NCBI RefSeq assembly: GCF_003234265.2
Contig: NZ_CP126256.1
Coordinates: 2,046,001 to 2,110,000 of the forward strand
DNA from: Curtobacterium sp. MCSS17_015
GTDB lineage: Bacteria; Actinomycetota; Actinomycetes; Actinomycetales; Microbacteriaceae
Reading direction: 5' to 3'
Length of the DNA: 64,000 nucleotides
Shown: in pieces, positions 25,701 through 33,683 of the stretch
Position numbering within the stretch: the first letter of the stretch is position 1
Layout: the number at the start of each line of letters is the position of its first letter
Program-made: the position numbers and the translations under genes
The notes under the pieces: model-generated
What the model was told of the DNA's origin: nothing
The model's input: the letters and a program-made list of their open reading frames with translations, nothing else
The model's database searches: none

Positions 25701-28268
25701 GTGTCCACCTCCGCGCCCCGCGTTTCCGTCGTCGTCATCAACTTCCGGGGGACGGACGACACGCTCGAGTGCATCGCCCGCCTGAGCGAGGTCGACTGGC
25801 CGGCGGACCGCCTCGAGATCGTCGTCGTCGAGAACGGCTCCGGCGACGACAGCGAACAGCGCCTCCGCGCAGCGCTCGGGGAGCAGCAGAACGTCAAGAT
25901 CATCGTGTCGGCGGAGAACCTCGGGTTCACCGGTGGCAGCAACCTCGGCGCGCGTGAGGCGAGCGGCGAGGTCGTCGCCTTCCTCAACAACGACGCCAAG
26001 CCCGACGTGAACTGGGTCAAGGAGGGCATCGCAGGCTTCGCGCCGAGCCCCCGCGTGGCCGCCGTCGCGAGCAAGGTCCTCGACTGGGAGGGCAAGACCA
26101 TCGATTTCGTCGAGTCCGGCCTCAGCTGGTTCGGGATGGGCTACAAGAACCACATCGCCGAACTCGACGACGGTCGTTTCGACGAGCCGCAGGACCTGCT
26201 GTTCGGCACCGGCTCGGCGCTCTTCGTCCGTCGCGAGGTCTTCCTCGAGGTCGGCGGCTTCGACGAGGGCCTGTTCATGTTCTACGACGACGTGGACCTC
26301 GGCTGGCGCCTCAACCTGCTCGGCTACCGCGTCCGGTTCGCCCCGCGGTCCGTCGTCTACCACAAGCACCACGGGTCGATGAAGTCGTTCGGCGACCACC
26401 GCGAGATGTACCTGCTCGAGCGGAACGCCCTGCACCTGCTCTACAAGAACCTGTCGGACGAGAACCTCGGCACCTTCCTGCCCGCGGCCCTCGCACTGCT
26501 CGCCCGGCGCGCCGTGGCGAAGAGCGGTCGCGACTCGGAGGAGTTCGACATCCGTCGCTTCACCGGGGCCCCGGACGAGTTCGACCCCACCACCCCGATG
26601 TCGAAGGAGGCCGTCGCCGGCCTGTACGCCCTCGACCAGTTCGTGTCGGACCTCCCCCGACTGTCGGAGGAGCGCCGCCGGATCCAGGGCCAGCGCGTCA
26701 AGACCGACAAGGAGGTCTTCCGGCTCTTCGGCGACGCCTTCAAGCCGCTGTTCGAGGACGGGTACTTCCTCGAGGGCTACCAGGCGATCATCGAGGCGTT
26801 CGACGTCGAGCAGCCGATGCACCGCACCCGTGTGCTCGTCATCACCGGGGACGCCCTCGGCGCAAAGATGGCCGGGCCGGGCATGCGCGCGTGGAAGATC
26901 GCCGAGGCGCTCAGCGAGCACAACGACGTGCGCCTGGTGACCTGGAACGTCGCGAACCGCAAGACCGACCGCTTCGAGGTGTCCCGCGTCCCGCTCCAGC
27001 ACGAGCGCGCCATGCGGGAGCACGAGGAGTGGGCCGACGTCATCTTCTTCCAGGGCTACGCGCTGCACCACTTCCAGACGCTGCAGCAGTCGAACAAGAT
27101 CATGGTCGTCGACCTCTACGACCCGATGCACCTCGAGCAGCTCGAGCAGGCACGTGACAACGGCGACGTCGGCTGGCGCAACCAGGTGACCTCGACGACC
27201 GAGGTCATCAACCGCCAGCTCGAACGCGGCGACTTCTTCCTGTGCGCCTCGGAGCGGCAGCGGCTGTTCTGGCTCGGCCAGCTCGCCGCGGTCGGTCGGG
27301 TCAACCCGGACAACTACCTCGCCGACGACAACCTGAACAAGCTCATCGCGATCGCACCGTTCGGCATGGACTCCACGCCGCCGGAGCACGAGCGCAAGGC
27401 GATCCGCGGCGTCACGCCCGGCATCGGCGAGGACGACAAGGTCGTCATCTGGGGCGGCGGCATCTACAACTGGTTCGACACCCCGTCCCTCGTCCGCGCG
27501 ATCGCCAAGGTCGCCGAGACGCACGACGACATCCGGTTGTTCTTCCTCGGCGTCGCGCACCCGAACCCGGACGTGCCGGAGATGGCGATCGTGTCGGAGA
27601 CGCGCCGGATCAGCGACCAGCTCGGACTCACCGGCAAGCACGTGTTCTTCAACGAGCAGTGGGTCGCGCTCGACGACCGGCAGAACTACCTGCTCGAGGC
27701 GGACGCGGGCGTCAGCACGCACTTCGCGCACATCGAGACGACGTTCTCGTTCCGTACCCGCATCCTCGACTACATGTGGGCGAACCTGCCGATCGTCACC
27801 ACCGACGGCGACAGCTTCGGTGACCTCGTCGCGGCCGAGGGCATGGGTGTGGCGGTCAAGGAGCGCGACGTCGACGGCCTCGCCGCGGCGCTCGAGTCGA
27901 TGCTCTACGACCCCGAGGCGGCGCAGTCCGCCCGTGACGCGGTCAGCCGCGTCCGCGAGGGCTTCACCTGGGAGAAGGCGCTCGCGCCCCTCGTCGAGTT
28001 CTGCAAGGACCCGTCCGTCGCGGCCGACCGCGCGCACGAGGCCGCCGTCCCGGCCGGGTCGCTCGCGGCGGCGAGCCGTCCCCGCGTGCAGCTCAGCCCG
28101 GCGCGCCAGCGCGAACTCCAGTTCCACCAGATCGCGAACAGCCGCCACGGCATCACCCGCGACGTCCGTCTCGCCACCTGGTACCTCCGCGAGAACGGCG
28201 TCTCGGGGCTCCGCGACAAGGTGCAGAACCGCGTTCGCATCATGCGGGAGAGCAAGAACGGACGCTGA
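25701..28268 (+). CDS. Bifunctional GT2-GT4 glycosyltransferase
   Basis: An 855-residue fusion heading the export operon. Residues 5-300 are a GT2 domain: VSVVVINFRGTDDTLECIAR, ENLGFTGGSNLGAREAS, FLNNDAKPDVNWV and GFDEGLFMFYDDVDLGWRL. Residues 370-770 are a GT4-like GT-B domain: GDALGAKMAGPGMRAWKIAE, VVIWGGGIYNWFDTPSLVRA and YMWANLPIVTTDGDSFGDLV. A basic tail of about 80 residues follows. Two active sites in one chain suggest that two sugars, or a linker and first repeat sugar, are added without release. The start is a GTG with a leader after the -10 TATAGT. Wzm and Wzt follow after 69 bases. The individual activities are not known. Confidence 0.88.
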   Translation: MSTSAPRVSVVVINFRGTDDTLECIARLSEVDWPADRLEIVVVENGSGDDSEQRLRAALGEQQNVKIIVSAENLGFTGGSNLGAREASGEVVAFLNNDAKPDVNWVKEGIAGFAPSPRVAAVASKVLDWEGKTIDFVESGLSWFGMGYKNHIAELDDGRFDEPQDLLFGTGSALFVRREVFLEVGGFDEGLFMFYDDVDLGWRLNLLGYRVRFAPRSVVYHKHHGSMKSFGDHREMYLLERNALHLLYKNLSDENLGTFLPAALALLARRAVAKSGRDSEEFDIRRFTGAPDEFDPTTPMSKEAVAGLYALDQFVSDLPRLSEERRRIQGQRVKTDKEVFRLFGDAFKPLFEDGYFLEGYQAIIEAFDVEQPMHRTRVLVITGDALGAKMAGPGMRAWKIAEALSEHNDVRLVTWNVANRKTDRFEVSRVPLQHERAMREHEEWADVIFFQGYALHHFQTLQQSNKIMVVDLYDPMHLEQLEQARDNGDVGWRNQVTSTTEVINRQLERGDFFLCASERQRLFWLGQLAAVGRVNPDNYLADDNLNKLIAIAPFGMDSTPPEHERKAIRGVTPGIGEDDKVVIWGGGIYNWFDTPSLVRAIAKVAETHDDIRLFFLGVAHPNPDVPEMAIVSETRRISDQLGLTGKHVFFNEQWVALDDRQNYLLEADAGVSTHFAHIETTFSFRTRILDYMWANLPIVTTDGDSFGDLVAAEGMGVAVKERDVDGLAAALESMLYDPEAAQSARDAVSRVREGFTWEKALAPLVEFCKDPSVAADRAHEAAVPAGSLAAASRPRVQLSPARQRELQFHQIANSRHGITRDVRLATWYLRENGVSGLRDKVQNRVRIMRESKNGR

Positions 28269-28297
28269 CGTCCGGCGGCCGTCCCCGGTCGCCGATG

Positions 28298-28303
28298 TAC
28301 AGT
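28298..28303 (+). promoter_or_regulatory. Possible promoter upstream of the ABC permease gene
   Basis: TACAGT lies 34 bases before the TTG start of the permease gene and could give it independent expression. Confidence 0.3.
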
Positions 28304-28337
28304 TGTCCGTCGCCCGCGTCGAATGTGAGGAACCCCT

Positions 28338-29234
28338 TTGAGCAACATCGTCACCGAGCGGTTCGAGCGACTCCGGCAGGAACGGATGATCCCGGCCGGA
28401 CGACCGGCCACCGCGGTCATCGGATCGCTCCGCGAGATCTTCGCGCACCGGCAACTGCTCGACCTGCTGATCCGTCGCGACCTCAAGTCGCGGTACAAGG
28501 ACAGCGCACTCGGCTTCGCATGGACGCTGATCCGCCCGCTCGTGCAGCTGGCGATCTACTACTTCGTCCTCGGCGAGATCCTCGGAGCCTCCCGCAACAT
28601 CCCGGAGTTCGCGATCTACGTGTTCTCCGGCCTGACGCTGTATGGGCTCTTCAGTGAGATCGTCGCCGCGGGCACGGCGTCCATCGTGTCGAACGGTGGC
28701 CTCATCAAGAAGATCTACCTGCCCCGGGAGATCTACCCCCTGGCCAGCGTCGGGGCGGCGCTGTTCAACTTCGGCGTCCAACTCGTCGTGCTCCTCGCCG
28801 CGGCGATCCTGCAGAGCGGGTTCGCCTGGGTCCGCCTCGACCTGTTCTACTTCGTGCCGTCGGTCCTGGTCGTCCTGATCTGGGCGACCGCACTGGCACT
28901 GCTGCTCGCCGCGCTCAACGTCTACCTGCGCGACATGCAGTACCTCGTCGAGGTGCTCGTGCTCCTGCTCATGTGGGCGTCACCGATCGTCTACAGCTGG
29001 CAGATGGTCGCCACCCGCGCGCCGGAGTGGCTCCTCACGATCTACACGTCCAACCCGATCACGCTGGCCGTCCTCGGCATCCACCGGGCGTTCTGGACCG
29101 CGGGCGCCGACTCCGAGTACCCGTCGCACCTGCTCCTCCGCCTGGTCGTCGCGGGCGTCGTCGGCCTGGTCGCGCTCCTCGTGTGCCAGCGTGTGTTCGC
29201 CAAGCTGCAGGGCAACTTCGCCCAGGAGATCTGA
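28338..29234 (+). CDS. wzm: ABC transporter permease for polysaccharide export (Wzm type)
   Basis: A 298-residue ABC-2 type permease with six spans. Typical features are the amphipathic entry LLDLLIRRDLKSRYKDSALG, FAWTLIRPLVQLAIYYFVLG, NGGLIKKIYLPREIYPLASV and the late YTSNPITLAVLGIHRAFW. With the ATPase four bases downstream it exports a lipid-linked glycan assembled in the cytoplasm. The start is TTG, with AGGAA about eight bases upstream. A second candidate start, the ATG at 28386, would remove the N-terminal helix and is less likely. The neighbours are all glycosyltransferases, so a rhamnose-containing surface polymer is the probable cargo. Confidence 0.92.
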   Translation: MSNIVTERFERLRQERMIPAGRPATAVIGSLREIFAHRQLLDLLIRRDLKSRYKDSALGFAWTLIRPLVQLAIYYFVLGEILGASRNIPEFAIYVFSGLTLYGLFSEIVAAGTASIVSNGGLIKKIYLPREIYPLASVGAALFNFGVQLVVLLAAAILQSGFAWVRLDLFYFVPSVLVVLIWATALALLLAALNVYLRDMQYLVEVLVLLLMWASPIVYSWQMVATRAPEWLLTIYTSNPITLAVLGIHRAFWTAGADSEYPSHLLLRLVVAGVVGLVALLVCQRVFAKLQGNFAQEI

Positions 29235-29238
29235 CCTG

Positions 29239-30480
29239 ATGAGCATCGACAACGACACCACCCAGGAGACCCGCTCCCCCTTCACCGACGCGCCCGCGGT
29301 CGTGACGGTCAAGAACGTCTCCAAGCGGTTCACCATCCGGAAGGACAATTCGCTCAAGGAGCGTGTCGTCACCCTGGGCCGCGCCGGACGACGCCACAGC
29401 GAGGACTTCTGGGCGCTCAAGGACATCAGCCTGGACATCCCGGCCGGCACGACCATCGGTCTGCTCGGGCCGAACGGGTCCGGCAAGTCGACCCTGCTGA
29501 AGACCATCGGTGGCATCCTCGAGCCCACCACCGGCTCCGTCGAGCGTCGCGGGCGGCTCGCCGCGCTCATCGAGCTCGGTGCCGGTTTCCACCCGGACCT
29601 CACCGGCCGCGAGAACGTCTACCTGAACGCGGCGATCCTCGGCCAGACGCAGGAGGAGACCGAGGCGCGCTTCGACGACATCCTGCAGTTCTCCGGCATC
29701 GGGGACTTCATCGACACGCAGGTGAAGTTCTACTCATCCGGCATGTACGTGCGACTGGCCTTCGCGGTCGCGATCAACACCGACCCCGACGTGCTGCTCG
29801 TCGACGAGGTCCTCGCCGTCGGCGACGAGCAGTTCCAGAAGAAGTGCCTCGACAAGATCCGCGAGTTCCAGGAGCAGGGCCGCACGATCATCCTGGTGTC
29901 GCACTCCCTCGGTCAGGTGCAGGAGCTCTGCGACTCCGCCGTCGTACTGCACCACGGTGAGGTCAAGTTCCAGGGCTCCGCCCGGCTCGCGGTGAAGAAC
30001 TTCCGCGAGATCCTCGAGGGTCGCCGTGTCGCCGAGGCCGAGGCCGCGCACCCGGAGGAGGACGCGAACCCGGGCAAGGTCGAGCACGTCGAGCTCGAGA
30101 TCCCCGGTCGGGCGCCGGGCGAGGAGCACCACCACGGCGACGACCTCGTCGTCCGTGCGACCTTCTCGCACACCGATGTCCTGCCGGAGTGGCGAGCGGG
30201 CATCAAGATCGAGAACCACCTCGGGCACCCGGCGTTCGGCGTGGACAGCCGGCAGCTCCAGACCCGGCACGACCCGCTCCGCGGTTCGGCGACCGTCGAG
30301 TGGCACCTGTCCGACCTCCGTCTCGGCGGCGGCCAGTACTTCGTGCACGTGTTCCTGGCGAAGCCGAACGGCGAGCACATCGTCATCGAGCGTGAGGCTG
30401 CCCGGTTCGTGGTGGTCGACGAGGACACGCAGTCCGGCATCGCCTGGACGAAGACCACCGAGCGCCAGGTCAAGGGCTGA
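29239..30480 (+). CDS. wzt: ABC transporter ATPase for polysaccharide export with C-terminal cargo domain (Wzt type)
   Basis: 413 residues. The nucleotide-binding domain covers about 20-265: Walker A GPNGSGKST (77-85), the Wzt/TagH-typical LIELGAGFHPDLTGRENVYL, signature YSSGMYVRLAFA, Walker B DVLLVDEVLAVGD and switch histidine in LVSHSLGQV. Residues about 285-413 form an extra beta-sandwich domain (VVRATFSHTDVLPEWRAGI and GGGQYFVHVFLAKPNGEH). In Wzt proteins this domain recognises a capped glycan end, so the exported polymer may carry a specific terminal modification. An acidic linker with EEHHHGDD precedes it. The gene is four bases downstream of wzm. Confidence 0.93.
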   Translation: MSIDNDTTQETRSPFTDAPAVVTVKNVSKRFTIRKDNSLKERVVTLGRAGRRHSEDFWALKDISLDIPAGTTIGLLGPNGSGKSTLLKTIGGILEPTTGSVERRGRLAALIELGAGFHPDLTGRENVYLNAAILGQTQEETEARFDDILQFSGIGDFIDTQVKFYSSGMYVRLAFAVAINTDPDVLLVDEVLAVGDEQFQKKCLDKIREFQEQGRTIILVSHSLGQVQELCDSAVVLHHGEVKFQGSARLAVKNFREILEGRRVAEAEAAHPEEDANPGKVEHVELEIPGRAPGEEHHHGDDLVVRATFSHTDVLPEWRAGIKIENHLGHPAFGVDSRQLQTRHDPLRGSATVEWHLSDLRLGGGQYFVHVFLAKPNGEHIVIEREAARFVVVDEDTQSGIAWTKTTERQVKG

Positions 30481-30482
30481 CG

Positions 30483-31610
30483 TTGGGGGCACTCCCGGTG
30501 CTGGTCGACGCCACGTCGGTCCCGCCGAACCGAGGCGGCGTGGCGCGGTACATCTCCGGGCTCCTCGCCGGACTGGCGGACCTCGACGTGCGCGTCGACG
30601 TCGTGGCGAAGCCGGGCGACGTCGACTGGCTGCGCGGGATCGCCCCGGCGCACCGGTACCACGCGGCGCCCGGCTGGACTGCGTCCCGCCCGCTGCGACT
30701 GGCGTGGGAACAGACCGGTCTCGCCACCCTGACCCGACGCGTCGGCGCCGAGGTCCTGCACAGCCCGCACTACACGTTCCCGGTGCTCTGTGCCTCCCGG
30801 ACGGTGGTCACCCTGCACGACGCGACGTTCTTCAGCGACCCGGCCGCGCACTCCCCGCTCAAGGTGCGCTTCTTCCGCGTCTGGACCCGACTCGCGCGAC
30901 GTCTGGCGCGCGCCACCGTCGCACCGAGCGCCGCGACGGTCCGCGAGCTCGACCGGTTCGCCGGGCGACCGCGGCGCGCGACGGTGGTGGCGCACCTCGG
31001 CGTCGACCGCTCGCTGTTCCACCCGCCCTCGGAGGCCGACCTGGCCGCGTTCCGCACCGCTCACGAGCTCGCCGACGGTGACGACTGGATCGCGTTCCTC
31101 GGCACGGTCGAGCCCCGCAAGCGTGTCCCGGAGCTCATCGCGGCGCACCGTGCGCTCGTCGCCGGAGGCGCGGTGGTCCCGCCCCTGCTGGTGGCCGGCG
31201 GCCTCGGCTGGGACGAGACGGCGGTGCGCGAGCTCACGGCCGCGGGCGACCACGCCGGTGCACCGCTGCGCCACCTCGGCTACCTGCCGGTCGACGAGCT
31301 CCGGGCGTTCCTCGGCGGCGCCCGCGTCGTGGCGTACCCGAGCATCGCGGAGGGCTTCGGGCTCCCCGTGCTCGAGGCGATGGCGTCCGGCGCGGACGTC
31401 CTGACCACCGACCGGCTGGCGATCCCCGAGGTCGGCGGCGACGCGGTGACCTACACCGAACCGGACGCCGAGCCGATCCGGGTCGCGTTGGGACGGCTGC
31501 TGGCGGACGAGCCCGCAACTCGTGCCGCACGCGTCGCCCGGGCTCGGGAGCAGGCCGAGGGCTTCAGCTGGACCGCGTGTGCCGAGGCGCACCTCGGGGT
31601 GTACCGGTGA
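30483..31610 (+). CDS. Glycosyltransferase family 4
   Basis: A 375-residue GT-B enzyme. The N-domain begins PVLVDATSVPPNRGGVARYI, a nucleotide-sugar-independent acceptor-domain pattern of GT4 proteins, with LHSPHYTFPV and VTLHDATFFSDP. The C-domain has FLGTVEPRKRVPELIAAH and the donor-binding E-x7-E element in AEGFGLPVLEAMASGADVL. The TTG at 30483 lies two bases past wzt with AAGGG upstream. The end overlaps the next gene by GTGA. It probably adds a mannose or rhamnose residue to the exported glycan; donor and linkage are not readable. A similar enzyme is encoded at 48353. Confidence 0.87.
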   Translation: MGALPVLVDATSVPPNRGGVARYISGLLAGLADLDVRVDVVAKPGDVDWLRGIAPAHRYHAAPGWTASRPLRLAWEQTGLATLTRRVGAEVLHSPHYTFPVLCASRTVVTLHDATFFSDPAAHSPLKVRFFRVWTRLARRLARATVAPSAATVRELDRFAGRPRRATVVAHLGVDRSLFHPPSEADLAAFRTAHELADGDDWIAFLGTVEPRKRVPELIAAHRALVAGGAVVPPLLVAGGLGWDETAVRELTAAGDHAGAPLRHLGYLPVDELRAFLGGARVVAYPSIAEGFGLPVLEAMASGADVLTTDRLAIPEVGGDAVTYTEPDAEPIRVALGRLLADEPATRAARVARAREQAEGFSWTACAEAHLGVYR

Positions 31611-32479
31611 GCGCCCGCGACACCCGGGGTGGCGCCTCGGCCCGTGCGGCGATCGTCACCGTCTCCTACAACTCGGGCGACGTCCTGCCGCCGTTCCTGA
31701 CCTCCACCGCGCAGGCGAGCGCCGCCGGCGTCGAGGTGGTGGTGGTCGACAACGACTCCGCCGACGTCGACGCGCTCCGTGCCGTGACCGAGGCCGCGGG
31801 CGCCCGCTTCCTGGCGCTCGGCGAGAACCGCGGGTACGGGGCGGCGGTGAACCGCGCAGTGGCCACGCTCCCACCCGACGTCCGATGGGTCCTCGTGTCG
31901 AACCCGGACGTCGTCCTCGGACCGGGAGCCCTCGACCGGCTCGTCACGACGGCCGACGCGGATCCCTCGATCGGTGCTGTCGGTCCTCGGCTGCTCGAGC
32001 CGGACGGCGCCGTCTACCCGTCGGCCCGACTCGTCCCCTCGCTCCGCACCGGGCTCGGGCACGCGGCATTCGCCAACGTCTGGCCCGGCAACCCCTGGAC
32101 CCGGCGCTACCGTCAGGACGGCGAGCACGGTGGGCGACGGGACGCCGGCTGGCTGTCCGGGGCGTGCGTCCTCGTCCGTCGTGACGTCTTCGACCGCCTC
32201 GGGGGCTTCGACGAGGGCTACTTCATGTACTTCGAGGACGTCGACCTCGGTTGGCGCATCGGCCGTCTCGGCCTCCGGAACGTCTACGAGCCCGACGCCA
32301 CGGCGACCCACATCGGCGGCACCGCCACCCAGGGCGCGTCCGAGCGCATGCGTCGTGCCCACCATGAGAGTGCGTACCGCTTCCTGGCGCGGAAGTACCC
32401 GGCCTGGTGGCTGTGGCCGCTCCGGGTGGTGCTCAAGACGGCCCTCGCCGTGCGCGCCCACGCGACGCACACCCGCTGA
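31607..32479 (+). CDS. Glycosyltransferase family 2, WbbL-like
   Basis: A 290-residue cytoplasmic GT2 protein. Motifs are AAIVTVSYNSGDVLPPFL, VVVDNDSADVDALR, LGENRGYGAAVNRAVA, the acidic VSNPDVVLGPGAL and GGFDEGYFMYFEDVDLGWRI. These match dTDP-rhamnosyl- and related transferases such as WbbL, in line with the dTDP-rhamnose genes nearby. The GTG start overlaps the GT4 stop (GTGA). It ends 58 bases before the next glycosyltransferase, with a possible promoter between them. It is the third GT2 of this type within 8 kb, which implies a repeat unit with several related linkages. Confidence 0.88.
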   Translation: MSARDTRGGASARAAIVTVSYNSGDVLPPFLTSTAQASAAGVEVVVVDNDSADVDALRAVTEAAGARFLALGENRGYGAAVNRAVATLPPDVRWVLVSNPDVVLGPGALDRLVTTADADPSIGAVGPRLLEPDGAVYPSARLVPSLRTGLGHAAFANVWPGNPWTRRYRQDGEHGGRRDAGWLSGACVLVRRDVFDRLGGFDEGYFMYFEDVDLGWRIGRLGLRNVYEPDATATHIGGTATQGASERMRRAHHESAYRFLARKYPAWWLWPLRVVLKTALAVRAHATHTR

Positions 32480-32484
32480 CACGG

Positions 32485-32490
32485 TATCGT
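32485..32490 (+). promoter_or_regulatory. Possible promoter of the last gene in the export operon
   Basis: TATCGT lies 48 bases before the ATG at 32538, in the only real gap of the rightward glycosyltransferase run. Confidence 0.35.
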
Positions 32491-32537
32491 CGCCCGATCC
32501 GACCACGCTCCTCTCCCCCGACCCGGAAGCACCGCGC

Positions 32538-33683
32538 ATGATCCTCGCCGTCACCCTGATGGTCCGCGACGAAGCGGACGTCATCCCCGCATGGCTCGAC
32601 CACCACCTGGCCCAGGGGTTCGACGTCTTCGTCATCACCGACAACGGCTCGGTCGACGGCACGGCCGAACTCCTCGCCGCCTTCGCCGAGCGTCCCGACG
32701 TCACGGTCGACCTCCGCTCCGACCCGGTGCACCGGAAGCAACAGGGCACCGTCGTGACCGGCATGGCCCGGGACGCCGCGAGCATCCACTCCGCCGACTG
32801 GGTCGTCAACGCCGACGCCGACGAGTTCGTCCTCCCCGTCGACCGTTCGCTGACCGTCCGGCAGGTCTTCGAACGCCTCGACCCCGCGATCGGCGCGTTC
32901 ACCGTGCCGGTCGTCAACCTCACGGGCATGCTCGCCGAGTCCGGCAGCGGGATCGAGCGGCTGCACTGGCGCGACGAGCGATCCGTCGCGGAGCTCGAGG
33001 CGATCGGGCTCCTCGGCCCGCCGAGCACGAACGCGGTGCACGTCGGCGACCCCGAGGTCGTCGTCGTGCAGGGCAACCACCAGGTCAGCGTCGCGAACCG
33101 TGCCCCGGTGCCGTCCGGTCTCGAGCTCGAGGTCCTGCACCTGCCGTGGCGCTCCTGGGCGCAGTACGAACACCGCGTCGACGTCAGCGGGCGTGCCTAC
33201 GAGGCGAACCCCGACCTGACGCCGAGCCCGCGCCACCACGGGATGCGCGACCTCCACCGTCTGCGCGAGGGTGTCCTGCAGGCGACCTTCGCCCTGCGCT
33301 TCGTCACCGACGAGGACGCGGCCGCCGGACCCTTCACCCGTGACGACGGCATCGCCGACGCGCTCCGACGGGCGGGGTCGACCACGCTCGACGGCGCTGG
33401 CGACCCGGTCGTGACCGAGGACGAGCTCCGGCGTCTGCAGGCCCTGGGCCACGCGATCGTCGACCGCGACCAGCGGATCGCGTCCCTGGAGGACGCCGTC
33501 CGGGCGGGCGAGGCGACCGCGGACACGCTGCGCGCGACCGTGCAGTTCGAACGGGACCGTGCCGAGGCCGCCCTCCGCGAGCTCGCCGTGCGCGATGCGG
33601 AGCTCGCCGCGATGCACGCCCGCCGGGTCGTGCGGATCACGGACCGCGCGACCGAGGCCGTCCGGCGTCTCCGGAAGCGCTAG
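32538..33683 (+). CDS. Glycosyltransferase family 2 (Glyco_tranf_2_4 type) with coiled-coil tail
   Basis: 381 residues. The N-terminal 270 residues start MILAVTLMVRDEADVIPAWL and contain FVITDNGSVDGTAELL, DWVVNADADEFVLP (metal-binding Asp-x-Asp) and VVQGNHQVSVANRAP, the pattern of PF13704-type transferases that decorate surface glycans. Residues about 300-381 are a charged heptad-like helix (RDQRIASLEDAVRAGEATAD) ending in a basic RRLRKR, possibly a dimerisation or membrane-contact coiled coil. The stop TAG shares four bases with the stop of the convergent gene (CTAG at 33680-33683). The specific sugar is unknown. Confidence 0.82.
   Translation: MILAVTLMVRDEADVIPAWLDHHLAQGFDVFVITDNGSVDGTAELLAAFAERPDVTVDLRSDPVHRKQQGTVVTGMARDAASIHSADWVVNADADEFVLPVDRSLTVRQVFERLDPAIGAFTVPVVNLTGMLAESGSGIERLHWRDERSVAELEAIGLLGPPSTNAVHVGDPEVVVVQGNHQVSVANRAPVPSGLELEVLHLPWRSWAQYEHRVDVSGRAYEANPDLTPSPRHHGMRDLHRLREGVLQATFALRFVTDEDAAAGPFTRDDGIADALRRAGSTTLDGAGDPVVTEDELRRLQALGHAIVDRDQRIASLEDAVRAGEATADTLRATVQFERDRAEAALRELAVRDAELAAMHARRVVRITDRATEAVRRLRKR

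Noticed and set aside
24441..28781. A 1,446-codon open frame on the minus strand, and similarly long frames opposite other genes
   Set aside because: It runs antisense to clearly real glycosyltransferase and ABC permease genes. Its sequence is low-complexity Arg/Asp/Val-rich, as expected from the complementary frame of GC-rich codons.
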